Source of the DNA: Bacillus sp. ISL-45
GTDB taxonomy: Bacteria > Bacillota > Bacilli > Bacillales > Cytobacillaceae
Assembly (NCBI RefSeq): GCF_018613195.1
Contig: NZ_JAGGQQ010000011.1
Location: forward strand, 292,474-356,473
DNA: 64,000 nucleotides
Direction of reading: 5' to 3'
Shown: in pieces, positions 14,761 through 24,783 of the stretch
Numbering within the stretch: position 1 is the first letter of the stretch
Layout of the letters: each line of letters starts with the position of its first letter
Position numbers and translations under genes: made by a program
The notes under the pieces: generated by a model
The model's database searches: none
Seen by the model: only the letters and a program-made list of their open reading frames with translations
What the model was told of the DNA's origin: nothing

Positions 14761-17433
14761 ATGTCTAAATTTGTTTATCTTTTTAATGAAGGAAATAGCG
14801 GGATGAAGGAAATCTTGGGAGGAAAAGGTGCCAACCTGGCAGAAATGACCAATATCGGCCTTCCTGTACCTTTCGGGTTCACTCTTTCCACGGAGGCATG
14901 TAACGCTTATTATGATGCTGGAAAGACCATTCCTGCTGAAGTTCAGGCACAGGTTTTAGAAGCACTGGGTGAATTGGAACAGAAAACTGGAAAAAAACTC
15001 GGAAATCCCCAGAACCCTTTGCTTGTATCTGTACGCTCCGGAGCTGTATTCTCAATGCCGGGGATGATGGATACGATTCTTAACCTTGGGATGAATGACG
15101 AAACAGTCGAGGGTATGGCAAAACTAACGAACAACCCTAGATTTGCTTATGATTCTTACCGACGTTTCATCCAGATGTTCAGTGATGTCGTACTCGATGT
15201 CGATGTCTTCTTTTTTGAGCGATTACTGGAAGAAACCAGGGAAGCGAAAGGCTACGCCGCTGATCCTGAAATGACTGCTGAGGATTGGAAGGAAGTCATC
15301 CAGGGCTATAAGAATATCGTGACCAAACATACAAGAAAGCCTTTCCCTCAGGATCCTAAAGAACAACTATTCCTCTCCATAAACGCTGTATTTGATTCCT
15401 GGAACAACCAGAGGGCGATCGTGTACCGCCGTTTGAATAAAATCCCTTCACATCTGGGGACTGCTGTTAACATCCAGAGCATGGTCTTTGGAAACATGGG
15501 CAATGACTCAGGAACAGGTGTAGCATTTACCCGGGACCCATCAACTGGAGAAAGCATCCTTTATGGTGAATATTTGATTAATGCACAAGGAGAGGATGTG
15601 GTCGCAGGCATCCGGACTCCACAGCCAATTCAGACGTTAAAGGATGAAATGCCTGCAGTTTATCAGCAGTTTGTCGATACTTGTAACCGTCTCGAACAGC
15701 ATTATGAGGATATGCAGGATATCGAATTCACGGTTGAACGCGGAGAACTGTTCATCCTTCAGACACGGACCGGGAAGCGCACTGCACAGGCTGCCATCCG
15801 CATCGCTACAGAGTTGTTCAAAGAAGGAATCATCGATAAAAAAACTGCATTGCTTCGTGTTGACCCGGAACAGCTTGACCAGCTCCTGCATCGCAGGATC
15901 GATGAGAATTTCGAGCGCAATCAGTTGGCCAAAGGTCTTCCTGCTTCACCTGGCGCAGCAACGGGAAAAGTAGTATTTGATGCGGATGAAGCAGAATTGC
16001 TTGCTAACGAAGGCGTAAAGGTCATTTTGGTACGACCTGAAACAACACCAGACGATATCCATGGCATTATCGCAGCACAAGCTGTCGTTACTAGCCGAGG
16101 AGGAATGACAAGCCATGCAGCTGTAGTGGCACGGGGGATGGGCAAGGCTTGTATTTGTGGTTGCGAAGCGATGAAAATCGATTTGCACGAAAAACAATTC
16201 CGTGTTGGTGAAACGGTAGTCAATTATGGTGAGATCATTACGATTGACGGCGGAACGGGTGAAATTATGCTCGGTGAAATCCCAATGATTGAACCTGAGC
16301 TGTCCGAAGAGTTCCAGCTTTTGCTCAAATGGGCTGATGAAGAGCGCAAGATTGGTGTCCGTGCCAACGCAGATAATCCTGAGGATTCTGCCAAGGCTTT
16401 GGAATTCGGTGCAGGCGGAATTGGTCTATGCCGAACGGAGCATATGTTTATGGACGCAGCAAGAGTGCCGATTGTCCAGAAGATGATTCTTGCAGAAACA
16501 TTCGAAGAACGAAATGCAGCACTTGATGAACTATTGCCGATGCAACAGGGGGATTTTGAAAAAATCCTTGAAGTCATGCAGGGGCTGCCAGTAACCATTC
16601 GTTTGCTGGATCCTCCTTTACATGAGTTCCTGCCAGATAAAGAAGAACTAATTGTCGAGATTACGAAACTGCAAATCCTGGACCCTGAATCAAAAGAGCT
16701 AAAGGAAAAGGAAGCGTTGCTTAAGAAGGTACGGCAATTGGACGAATTCAATCCGATGCTTGGCCACCGTGGCTGCCGACTTGGCATGATTCATCCCGAA
16801 ATCTATGAAATGCAGGCAAGAGCCATTTTCTATGCTGTAGCAAATTTAGCTGATAAAGGAATCAATGCCCAGCCTGAAATTATGATTCCGCTGGTTGGCC
16901 ATGTCAATGAGTTAAAGGAAATGCGTGAACTGGTCAATGCAGCTGCGCAAAGCATAAAAGAGGAAACTGGCAAAGATTTTGAATATACTGTTGGAACAAT
17001 GATTGAGATACCGCGGGCAGCATTGACTGCGGACCAGATTGCCGAGGAAGCTGACTTCTTCTCATTTGGTACGAATGACCTGACACAGACTACATTCGGT
17101 TACAGCCGCGACGATGCTGAAGGAAAGTTCCTTCAAGCGTATATTGAACAAAAGGTTCTGCCCGAAAACCCGTTTGCTGTGCTTGATCGTGAGGGAGTGG
17201 GCAAGCTGGTTGAGACTGGTGTGGAACTTGGCCGTCAGACTAAGCCGGGCCTAAAGACAGGAATTTGCGGGGAGCACGGCGGTGAAAAGAGTTCGATTGA
17301 ATTTTGCTACAATGCAGGACTTGACTATGTAAGCTGCTCGCCATTCCGAGTACCGCTTGCAAGACTCGCTGCTGCCCAGGCAACGATCCGCCATGAGAGT
17401 AACAATGAAAAAGAAGCAGTAATTTCTAAATAA
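14761..17433 (+). CDS. ppdK: Pyruvate, phosphate dikinase
   Basis: A full-length 890-residue PPDK: N-terminal nucleotide-grasp domain (GNSGMKEILGGKGANLAEM; SVRSGAVFSMPGMMDTILNLG), phosphohistidine swivelling domain with GGMTSHAAVVARGMG (phosphorylated His, with the preceding Thr regulated by PSRP), and a C-terminal PEP/pyruvate TIM barrel (GIGLCRTEHMF, LGHRGCRLG, ending GICGEHGGEKSSIEFC with the catalytic Cys). It interconverts pyruvate + ATP + Pi and PEP + AMP + PPi. The start lies five bases after the PSRP stop, so it is coexpressed with its regulator and probably with CcpN. Confidence 0.96.
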   Translation: MSKFVYLFNEGNSGMKEILGGKGANLAEMTNIGLPVPFGFTLSTEACNAYYDAGKTIPAEVQAQVLEALGELEQKTGKKLGNPQNPLLVSVRSGAVFSMPGMMDTILNLGMNDETVEGMAKLTNNPRFAYDSYRRFIQMFSDVVLDVDVFFFERLLEETREAKGYAADPEMTAEDWKEVIQGYKNIVTKHTRKPFPQDPKEQLFLSINAVFDSWNNQRAIVYRRLNKIPSHLGTAVNIQSMVFGNMGNDSGTGVAFTRDPSTGESILYGEYLINAQGEDVVAGIRTPQPIQTLKDEMPAVYQQFVDTCNRLEQHYEDMQDIEFTVERGELFILQTRTGKRTAQAAIRIATELFKEGIIDKKTALLRVDPEQLDQLLHRRIDENFERNQLAKGLPASPGAATGKVVFDADEAELLANEGVKVILVRPETTPDDIHGIIAAQAVVTSRGGMTSHAAVVARGMGKACICGCEAMKIDLHEKQFRVGETVVNYGEIITIDGGTGEIMLGEIPMIEPELSEEFQLLLKWADEERKIGVRANADNPEDSAKALEFGAGGIGLCRTEHMFMDAARVPIVQKMILAETFEERNAALDELLPMQQGDFEKILEVMQGLPVTIRLLDPPLHEFLPDKEELIVEITKLQILDPESKELKEKEALLKKVRQLDEFNPMLGHRGCRLGMIHPEIYEMQARAIFYAVANLADKGINAQPEIMIPLVGHVNELKEMRELVNAAAQSIKEETGKDFEYTVGTMIEIPRAALTADQIAEEADFFSFGTNDLTQTTFGYSRDDAEGKFLQAYIEQKVLPENPFAVLDREGVGKLVETGVELGRQTKPGLKTGICGEHGGEKSSIEFCYNAGLDYVSCSPFRVPLARLAAAQATIRHESNNEKEAVISK

Positions 17434-17442
17434 TTTTGAACT

Positions 17443-17476
17443 GGAGCGTGTAATGAGAACACGCTCCTTTTTTTTA
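17443..17476 (+). terminator. Terminator after ppdK
   Basis: GGAGCGTGT-N7-ACACGCTCC followed by TTTTTTTT. Confidence 0.9.
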
Positions 17477-17611
17477 CTATCATTAATTTCCTTATTAATA
17501 GGTAACTGATGGAAAAAAGGGTATACTAAATATATACGTAATTCCTCGGGTCTTCTGGTGTTTCCACTTACCATGAGAAGGCGTGAGACCAAACCAGAGA
17601 GGATGAGGGAA

Positions 17612-17992
17612 ATGTTAGTAAAACTATATCAAGCAAAAGCGGGCGATGGCAGCAAAAAGAAGGGATTGAGGAGAACACAATCCTATTTTATTACACCGGA
17701 GGATGCACTAGCAGAAGCCTTTGCTTTAAAAGAAAAGATGGATTCAAGATACAAAAATGAAATAGAATGGGATTATCAAGGTGCTATGACAGGGACATCT
17801 GACAAAATGAAAATACTAAAGGGATATCTGAAGGGAAATCGCCAAACCACACCGTTTTACCTTGAAATCCTAAGTGTGGATAACGTTGATAAAATTAAAC
17901 CAGTTTCACCGATTAAACCTAAAAGTGTAACAAAGGACGACAAAAAGGTTCTGACCAAAGTAATGAAAAAGTTGAAGTTGAAGAACGCATAG
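17612..17992 (+). CDS. Lys-rich protein of unknown function
   Basis: About 126 residues, strongly basic at the C-terminus (DDKKVLTKVMKKLKLKNA). No membrane segment or signal peptide. AGAGAGG lies 9 bases before ATG 17612; ATG 17603 and GTG 17558 are in-frame alternatives. A basic tail could bind nucleic acid, but I see no named domain. It stands alone between the ppdK terminator and its own terminator at 18031. Confidence 0.6.
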   Translation: MLVKLYQAKAGDGSKKKGLRRTQSYFITPEDALAEAFALKEKMDSRYKNEIEWDYQGAMTGTSDKMKILKGYLKGNRQTTPFYLEILSVDNVDKIKPVSPIKPKSVTKDDKKVLTKVMKKLKLKNA

Positions 17993-18030
17993 TAAGCCGT
18001 TCCACTGATTTATGAAGAATATTAAATGGA

Positions 18031-18064
18031 AGGGCACGCACATTTTGTTGTGCGGCCTTTTATT
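18031..18064 (+). terminator. Terminator after the Lys-rich protein gene
   Basis: AAGGGCACGCACA pairs imperfectly with TGTGCGGCCTT around TTTTGT, followed by a T-rich run. Confidence 0.65.
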
Positions 18065-18179
18065 TATATAGCTATAAAAAGCTTTCTGCTCAAACCAGCA
18101 TGGGTGGGGTCATAGACCTCCTGAAAAAGTGCTGCCGAAACAAAACATTTTCACTTTACATATAATAAGGGGTTCATAT

Positions 18180-20756
18180 ATGAAACAAATTGAAATAATC
18201 CACCAGCAGGCAGTGGAGAACACAAAAACCAAGATAATGGATGATATCGAAAATTTCCTTGGTGAACAGGAAGTTCTTCCTGACTTCGCGGAGTATTTAG
18301 ATAAAAGGCATACTTATATCAGCCAGATTTGGATGAATGTGTGGCTGACAAAGTCTACTAATGACTTTTCGAAGCGTGATAAGAAGGCTTTTTTAAGTGA
18401 GCGGGGATATGTTGTTGAAGGTGTGGACCGGAAGCTGATCAACAAGCTTTTCAGGAATGAAATGAGAGGCTATAAAGTCTTCAACACAATGGAATGGATC
18501 AAGTCCGCGATTGATGAGCACAGTTGGGAAGCACAATATCATCATGCAAGAAAAAAGTTCCTGAAGAAAGTGGAGGAAGACAGGCTGCTTGAGCAAAAGG
18601 CAGGCATTAAGGAGAAAATCCAGAACGTTTCCCATATGGTCTTAAGTGACTTTCAAGAATCAGCCTTCCTTAAAATCAGACATGAGATGGCAAAGAAACT
18701 AAAGATAATCTTAATCGAAAATCAAAAATTCGAGGATATCGACACATACATGCTGGAAGAAAAATTAACCGTGATTGGAGCGTTCAATCCTGCTGATTAC
18801 AGAACAATGGCTGACTTTTATGATGAACTGACTGGTCAAATCCACCAAACAGCGAGTTTTGGGCGATTTTATTTTGAGTATGAGACCTACCAGTATCATT
18901 TCGCAAATGAAGTTTTAGAATATTTTACACAGATAGCAGCTGAGAAGGTATTGGATCATCTCGATCAGCATATTTTCAGGGAATATGAGGAACTGTTCAA
19001 GGACAAACTTTCAGCTGCAGAGATAAAAAGAATTATTAATGATTTAGCTGAAGTTTATTTGGATGGTTTTCTTTTTAAGCTGCAGGAAGAGTATGTAACC
19101 GATTTGCTCGATTTGGCTGAAATTAAATTTGATGAGGAAGAACATCAAGCAATATACGAAAGAGACCTTGGAGATAGGGAACGAAGGAAGGCAGAGGAGC
19201 AGGCAGAGCTTGAACGGAAAAGGGAAGAAGAAGCTCGCATGCTGGAGGACATTTTTGGCCGCGAATACAATCCTTCGCTGAGAAGAAATGTCAGGTATAT
19301 ACTTCACATCGGTGAAACAAATACGGGAAAGACCCACCACGCTCTGGAAAGGATGAAGGAGGCAAAAACAGGTTTGTATCTTGCCCCGCTTCGTCTGCTT
19401 GCTCTTGAGGTTTATGAAAAGCTCAATACAGAGGGTATTCCATGTTCCCTGAAAACAGGCGAGGAAGAAAAGCCAGTGGAGGGAGCCAACCATATATCCT
19501 GTACAGTTGAAATGTTTTACGAAAAGGACTTTTATGAAGTGGTTGTCATTGATGAATCACAGATGATCGCTGATAAGGATAGAGGGTTTTCCTGGTTTAA
19601 AGCTATCACTAAAGCTAATGCAGAGGAGGTCCATATCATCGGAAGCAGGAATATCAAGGGAATGATGATGGACCTGCTGGACGATGGTGTGGCAGAGATT
19701 TATGAATACAGCCGTGATATCCCCCTCCAGGTTGAGAACAATGAGTTCAGCCTGAAGCATACAAAGAAAGGCGATGCACTTGTTTGCTTTTCTAGAAAAC
19801 AGGTGCTTGAGAATGCGTCAAGACTGCAAAACAGCGGTCGCCAGGTGAGCATGATTTATGGAAGCATGCCGCCAGAGACAAGAAAAAAGCAAATTGACCG
19901 TTTCATCAAAGGAGAAACAAGTGTAGTTGTGGCAACCGACGCAATTGGCATGGGGCTGAATTTGCCAATCAGGAGAATCGTCTTTTTGGAAAATGAAAAA
20001 TTCGATGGAACGAGGCGAAGGAGGCTCACTACCCAGGAAGTAAAGCAAATAGCGGGACGTGCCGGCAGAAAAGGTATTTACAATGTCGGCCGAGTAGCTT
20101 TTACCTCGGATATCAGCTTGATGACAAAGCTTCTTGAAAAAGAGGATAAGCCTGTGGAGACATTTTCAATTGCCCCGACTGCGGGCATTTTTGAAAGGTT
20201 TCAGAAATACCACCGTTCGCTTGCTGTTTTCTTTGAACTATGGAATAAGTTCGAGAGCCCTAAAGGGACTAGCAAAGCTTCGTTATCGGAAGAAAGAGAG
20301 CTTTATGAATACGTCAGGGATACTGAAATTGAAGCAAGACTCCCGATGATGGAGCTGTATGGATTTCTTCATCTGCCTTTTTCATCAAAAGAACCAGCTC
20401 TTATTGAACAATGGCTTGAAACAATCAAGGCAATTGTAGCGGGTGCAGAATTGCCGGAACCGCCTGTCAAAACTGCCTCCCTGGAGGAACTGGAGCTGTC
20501 TTATAAAGCAATTGGGCTCCATTTGCTGTTTTTATATAAGCTTGGCAGAAAAACGGAGGCTGTTTATTGGGAAAGGGTTCGAACTGAATTAAGCGACGAT
20601 GTTCACGAGTTTTTAAAGTCAGAAGTCAAAAATTATAAAAAGAAATGCAGGCATTGTGGAAAGGGAATCCATGTCGATTCTCCATATCAGATCTGTGACT
20701 CCTGCTATTCAGCAAGAAACAGGAAAAGGGCGGACAACAGTGATCGCTGGAGATGA
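18180..20756 (+). CDS. SUV3-like superfamily 2 RNA/DNA helicase with N-terminal extension and C-terminal zinc site
   Basis: An 858-residue protein. Residues 1-~375 are helical with no recognised domain and end in a charged coiled coil. The helicase core follows: Walker A GETNTGKTHHAL, motif Ia LAPLRLLALEVYE, Walker B VVIDESQM, motif V VVATDAIGMGLNLPI and motif VI QIAGRAGRKG. These match mitochondrial SUV3 rather than ordinary DEAD-box proteins. The tail has CRHCGKGIH and CDSCYSARN, a four-cysteine zinc ribbon. SUV3 unwinds RNA for degradation; the bacillar homologues are poorly characterised. ATG 18180 has AAGGGG 8-9 bases upstream. It is monocistronic. Confidence 0.85.
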   Translation: MKQIEIIHQQAVENTKTKIMDDIENFLGEQEVLPDFAEYLDKRHTYISQIWMNVWLTKSTNDFSKRDKKAFLSERGYVVEGVDRKLINKLFRNEMRGYKVFNTMEWIKSAIDEHSWEAQYHHARKKFLKKVEEDRLLEQKAGIKEKIQNVSHMVLSDFQESAFLKIRHEMAKKLKIILIENQKFEDIDTYMLEEKLTVIGAFNPADYRTMADFYDELTGQIHQTASFGRFYFEYETYQYHFANEVLEYFTQIAAEKVLDHLDQHIFREYEELFKDKLSAAEIKRIINDLAEVYLDGFLFKLQEEYVTDLLDLAEIKFDEEEHQAIYERDLGDRERRKAEEQAELERKREEEARMLEDIFGREYNPSLRRNVRYILHIGETNTGKTHHALERMKEAKTGLYLAPLRLLALEVYEKLNTEGIPCSLKTGEEEKPVEGANHISCTVEMFYEKDFYEVVVIDESQMIADKDRGFSWFKAITKANAEEVHIIGSRNIKGMMMDLLDDGVAEIYEYSRDIPLQVENNEFSLKHTKKGDALVCFSRKQVLENASRLQNSGRQVSMIYGSMPPETRKKQIDRFIKGETSVVVATDAIGMGLNLPIRRIVFLENEKFDGTRRRRLTTQEVKQIAGRAGRKGIYNVGRVAFTSDISLMTKLLEKEDKPVETFSIAPTAGIFERFQKYHRSLAVFFELWNKFESPKGTSKASLSEERELYEYVRDTEIEARLPMMELYGFLHLPFSSKEPALIEQWLETIKAIVAGAELPEPPVKTASLEELELSYKAIGLHLLFLYKLGRKTEAVYWERVRTELSDDVHEFLKSEVKNYKKKCRHCGKGIHVDSPYQICDSCYSARNRKRADNSDRWR

Positions 20757-20766
20757 TCAGTTGTGT

Positions 20767-20804
20767 AAGCGGGGCTTTCAATCGGAAGCCCTGCTTCTTT
20801 TTTA
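20767..20804 (+). terminator. Terminator after the SUV3-like helicase gene
   Basis: AAGCGGGGCTT-N8-AAGCCCTGCTT followed by CTTTTTT. Confidence 0.8.
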
Positions 20805-20988
20805 AGGTTTTTTAATCGAAACCTTTATTCCGAAAGTTTTTTTATCAATTTGGAAAGCTCCGAGTTTCGGGATGGGACTCCAAAAGCCGGTGTCTTTGAG
20901 AAACAGCCACCCTTTAATAATTGACAGTACTATATCATAGCTCAATCGCCATATGATTATAAAAGGAAAAATAAAAAGGTGTGATCAG

Positions 20989-22254
20989 ATGACTGTCCAC
21001 GTAGTTAGATCGGGTGAAAATCTTTGGGCAATTGCCAGAACATATGGTGTATCGATCCAAAGTATTGTCGACGTCAATGGACTTCCTTCCACCAGCTTAA
21101 TCATTCCAGGACTGGCTCTTTATATTCCAGATCAGCAGCCTATCATTCGTTATTATAAAATCAAAGCTGGCGATACACTTTGGAGAATTTCTTCTCAATT
21201 CATGACTAATATTAGCAGCATTGTCAGTGCAAACCCGGGAATGGATCCCAACAGATTGTATATTGGCCAGAACATCAATATTCCTTCACCTGTTAAACCA
21301 CAGTTTTCTACACTTGGATTCATCGTACCTGGCTCCTCTCAAACTTTTCTGGCTGAACTTGAGAAAATGGCTCCTCATCTTACATTTGTTGCTGTTGTGG
21401 CATTTTCCTTTACAGAAGAAGGATATGCCTATGTCATAGGGAATGACGGTCCCATTGTCCGTAAAAGCAGGGATTTAAATATCATCCCTTTATTATTGAT
21501 TCAAAACACTACTGCTGCCGGTTTCAGCAAAGAGCTTGCGGGCAATGTATTGTCGTCCCCCACATACCGAAGGAACCTCGTTGCTAGTCTTGTTAATTTA
21601 GCAACTCAACGAGGATATAGCGGAATTAGTGTCGACCTTGAATTTATTCCGCCGCCGCAAAGGGAAGATTTCAATGCCTTTCTGCGGGAACTGAAGGGGG
21701 CAATGGGGAATCTCATATTACACGTGAACGTCCATGCTAAGACTGAAGATATCCCGACAAATCCAATTATCGGAGCCTATGATTATAAAACGATTGGGGA
21801 GATTGCTGATATTGTGGCCGTTATGACGATTGATTACGGATACCCGGGAGGCCCGCCTGATCCTGTTTCTCCTTTATGGTGGATCGCACTTGTCGTCAGA
21901 TATTCATTGACCTTGATTCCTCGTGAAAAATTGCAAATCGGTCTCCCCCTTTACGGGCATGATAAAGTGGTTTCGACCAATCAATATCGTGCGCTTTCCG
22001 TCCTGGACGCACAGAATCTTGGTATCTCTGTTGGTGCGGTCATCCAATATGATACGGCAGCCAGATCACCATGGTTCAGGTATTGGAAAGGAGCCGAAGA
22101 GCATATCGTCTGGTTTGAAGACATTCGCAGCTATATCGAAAAGTACAGACTAATTGATTTATATCAGCTCAATGGAACAACATATTGGCAGCTTAGTTTG
22201 AAGGCTCCGCAAAACTGGGCTTATCTCGACAAAGCGGATGTTATCAAACTGTGA
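20989..22254 (+). CDS. Spore cortex-lytic N-acetylglucosaminidase, LysM-GH18 (SleL/YaaH type)
   Basis: About 421 residues, close to B. subtilis YaaH. Two N-terminal LysM repeats (VHVVRSGENLWAIARTYGV, residues ~3-47; YKIKAGDTLWRISSQF, ~53-97) bind cortex peptidoglycan; the rest is a GH18 barrel with the catalytic strand GISVDLEFIPP (acidic DxE) and a C-terminal YWQLSLKAPQNWAYL. Such enzymes cut cortical muropeptides during germination. No signal peptide is present, as in YaaH/SleL, which reach the spore by mother-cell assembly. ATG 20989 follows AAAGGTG. A possible mother-cell sigma -10 (CATATGAT, 20950-20957) is only suggestive. Confidence 0.9.
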   Translation: MTVHVVRSGENLWAIARTYGVSIQSIVDVNGLPSTSLIIPGLALYIPDQQPIIRYYKIKAGDTLWRISSQFMTNISSIVSANPGMDPNRLYIGQNINIPSPVKPQFSTLGFIVPGSSQTFLAELEKMAPHLTFVAVVAFSFTEEGYAYVIGNDGPIVRKSRDLNIIPLLLIQNTTAAGFSKELAGNVLSSPTYRRNLVASLVNLATQRGYSGISVDLEFIPPPQREDFNAFLRELKGAMGNLILHVNVHAKTEDIPTNPIIGAYDYKTIGEIADIVAVMTIDYGYPGGPPDPVSPLWWIALVVRYSLTLIPREKLQIGLPLYGHDKVVSTNQYRALSVLDAQNLGISVGAVIQYDTAARSPWFRYWKGAEEHIVWFEDIRSYIEKYRLIDLYQLNGTTYWQLSLKAPQNWAYLDKADVIKL

Positions 22255-22310
22255 CTCTAAATAAGGAAATCAATTAGCCAAAGTGGGACCAAGGAACCCA
22301 TTATGACAAA

Positions 22311-22346
22311 AGCACCTGTTCAGAAATATAAACAGGTGCTTTTTTA
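22311..22346 (+). terminator. Terminator after the spore lysin gene
   Basis: AGCACCTGTT-N10-AACAGGTGCT followed by TTTTTT. Confidence 0.9.
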
Positions 22347-22420
22347 ATTTATATGGGTGATTGTTCGCCATTTTGGGGTATCAATAAGTAAATTGATTTC
22401 TAAAAGAGGAGGTTCTTTTA

Positions 22421-22804
22421 ATGAATAATTTTCTGAAGAGCGGTTTTTTGTTAGGGCTGGGAGCTGCGGTTGCCGGTAAGGAAAAGGTGGATGAAACAAT
22501 CATGAAGCTGGTTGAGAAGGGGAGTATGACCCAGGCTGAAGCAGACACTATTTTTGATGACTTTTTCAAAAAAGGCGAATCGAAAAGCGGTGAATGGAAT
22601 GAGGAATTCAGGAAGATGGCCAGAAACCAGCTGACTGAGCTTGGTTTTGTAACAAGGGAAGAATTAGACACGATCCAGGCACAGCTTGTTTTAATGCAGG
22701 AAGAAATTTCACAGCTTCGAAATAGCAGGTTAAATAAAGATATTGACCAGGTTGAAAACGGAATGGAAAATATTCCGCCTGGATTTTCAAAAGACATTGA
22801 ATAG
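22421..22804 (+). CDS. Phasin-like helical protein
   Basis: A 127-residue protein with a hydrophobic Gly/Ala N-terminus (FLLGLGAAVAGKEKVDETIMKLVEKG), a central KGEMT-like segment and a C-terminal coiled coil (LDTIQAQLVLMQEEISQLRNS). This resembles the phasin-like proteins often encoded directly before AarF/UbiB kinases in Firmicutes. GAGGAGG precedes the ATG by 9 bases. The stop at 22804 is 9 bases before the kinase start, so the pair is an operon. It may act with the kinase at membranes or lipid surfaces, which is inference only. Confidence 0.75.
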   Translation: MNNFLKSGFLLGLGAAVAGKEKVDETIMKLVEKGSMTQAEADTIFDDFFKKGESKSGEWNEEFRKMARNQLTELGFVTREELDTIQAQLVLMQEEISQLRNSRLNKDIDQVENGMENIPPGFSKDIE

Positions 22805-22813
22805 CAGCGGGTG

Positions 22814-24493
22814 ATGGAATTGACGGACCGATTGAGACGATTAAATAGATATAGAGAGATAGCTTCATCATTTGTGAAATATGGATTTGGCTATGTACTG
22901 GAAGAGGTGGGGCTGTTTCATATCCTGTCATTGAAGGATCGAGTCGCTGCAGATGTGAAAAGCGGGAACACCAGGGAAGCCGGTAACCGTATAAGGTGTA
23001 TGCTGGAGGATTTGGGGCCTGCTTTTATAAAGCTTGGCCAGCTTCTCAGTATCAGAAGTGATATGCTTCCTCAAGAGATCGTTAAGGAATTGGAACTGCT
23101 TCAGGACCAGGTTCCCCCAGTGCCTGTAGATGAAATTAAGGAAAAGCTTCACCATGAGTTTGGCAGACCTGTTGAGGATGTATTCCAATATTTTAACGAA
23201 GATTACGTAGCGGCAGCGTCGATTGGACAGGTTCATGAAGCGGTTTTGTCAACAGGCGAATCCGTGATGGTGAAAATCCAGCGGCCAGGAATCAAGCAGA
23301 CAGTCCATACGGATCTTGAAATTTTAAGGGATATTGCGAGGCTAATCGAGCAGCGTTATGACTGGGCTCAATATTACAATATCACTGATATGGTTGAAGA
23401 GCTGTCAGAATCAATCCGCAGGGAGCTGGATTATACGGAAGAAGCCTGGAATACGGACATGGTTCAAATGCAGTTTGAAGATTGCGAATCTATAAAGGTC
23501 CCAGTTATCTTTCATGAATACTCGACTCCTCAGATTCTGACCATGGAAAAGGTTGAAGGAATCAAACTCAACGAGTTGAATACAATTTTTATTAAAGACG
23601 AGGAAAAACAGAGGATCGCAGATTTATTGGTAAGTGCATTCATAACCCAAATTTTAAGGGAAGGTTTTTTTCACGGTGATCCACATCCTGGTAATATCCT
23701 TTATAACCCAGAAGCTCAACAGCTTATTTTCATAGATTTTGGACAAGTAGGCCGGCTTTCAGCAAGCTTGAGATATGATTCTGCATCAATGATGATGGGA
23801 ATTATGCAGGAGGATACCCACCGGATTGTCAAGTCTATCTTCAGTATGGCTTATGTTCCATCCGATATTGATGAACAGCACTTTTATGACCGGGTAGATG
23901 GAATAAGGAAAACGGTTGAATGGTCATCAAAAGAAGGGCTAAGCTTGGGTTTGACGGTCAAGGAGCTATTTGCTGCGGCACAGGAACATCGAATCATCCT
24001 GCCGAAGGAAATGACGATGATGGGGAAGGCCTTAATTACGATTGAAGCCATCATTTCTGAAATCGATCCAAACCTTGATATGATAAAGTTAGCCAGGCCT
24101 TATGGAGAACAGATAATGAGGGAGCGGTACGACCCGATTAAAATGGGCAAAAGGCTTTGGAATAAAGCGGAGGACTTATCTGATACATTTACCAATATTC
24201 CGAATCAGGTCGAAAATGTTTTGAATCAGGCTTCCAAAGGAGATTTGAAATTTGAAATCAGCTTATCGGAAATCAATCGGATTCTTCATAAATTTGACCG
24301 GATCAGCAACCAGGTATCTTTCAGTTTAACACTGCTTGCCTTCAGTATTGTTGTTTTAGGCCTGATTGTCGGCGCAACTTTTGGCAATAATACTATACTG
24401 ACAAGCGTACCGGCAATCGAAGTAGGATTTATCATTGCATTCGGAATGTTTTTATGGATTATTTATTCTATATTAAAGTCGGGAAGGTTTTAA
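22814..24493 (+). CDS. AarF/UbiB (ABC1/ADCK) atypical kinase
   Basis: A 559-residue protein with the family-specific KxGQ motif (KLGQLLSIRSDMLP), the Ala-rich loop AAASIGQVHEA, the ATP-site lysine in VMVKIQRPG, the catalytic loop FFHGDPHPGNILYN and the metal motif IDFGQVG. Two C-terminal membrane helices (about residues 500-520 and 530-552) anchor it. Members support isoprenoid-quinone lipid metabolism; the exact role in bacilli is open. ATG 22814 is taken as start; GTG 22811 is adjacent and equally possible, with a weak ribosome site. Confidence 0.92.
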   Translation: MELTDRLRRLNRYREIASSFVKYGFGYVLEEVGLFHILSLKDRVAADVKSGNTREAGNRIRCMLEDLGPAFIKLGQLLSIRSDMLPQEIVKELELLQDQVPPVPVDEIKEKLHHEFGRPVEDVFQYFNEDYVAAASIGQVHEAVLSTGESVMVKIQRPGIKQTVHTDLEILRDIARLIEQRYDWAQYYNITDMVEELSESIRRELDYTEEAWNTDMVQMQFEDCESIKVPVIFHEYSTPQILTMEKVEGIKLNELNTIFIKDEEKQRIADLLVSAFITQILREGFFHGDPHPGNILYNPEAQQLIFIDFGQVGRLSASLRYDSASMMMGIMQEDTHRIVKSIFSMAYVPSDIDEQHFYDRVDGIRKTVEWSSKEGLSLGLTVKELFAAAQEHRIILPKEMTMMGKALITIEAIISEIDPNLDMIKLARPYGEQIMRERYDPIKMGKRLWNKAEDLSDTFTNIPNQVENVLNQASKGDLKFEISLSEINRILHKFDRISNQVSFSLTLLAFSIVVLGLIVGATFGNNTILTSVPAIEVGFIIAFGMFLWIIYSILKSGRF

Positions 24494-24675
24494 TAAAGGC
24501 AACGTTTTTTCATTGGGTTTCGAGGTCTTTGCAGGGACAAAACGATTGCAAACCATTATTGGGACATAGAATTTTTGCAAGATTTGATTCAAACTACACG
24601 ATCTATTTAATCGTTCAGAACTGACTCATTCAAGTTTTCAATATAAAAATAAGACAAGGCACTAATTTCGTTAAA

Positions 24676-24702
24676 GACTACAAAAAAATGTAGTCCTTTT
24701 TT
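24676..24702 (+). terminator. Terminator downstream of the UbiB unit
   Basis: GACTACA-N6-TGTAGTC followed by CTTTTTT, about 180 bases after the stop codon. Confidence 0.75.
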
Positions 24703-24783
24703 CTGATTTTTGAAGGACAAATTTTACTTGTGGTTGAATACATATTATAGAAATATAGAGAAACAGAAAAGGGGAACAATATT

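Noticed and set aside
16224..16787. Minus-strand frame of 187 codons
   Set aside because: Very Ser-rich antisense shadow of ppdK, as expected from its codon use.
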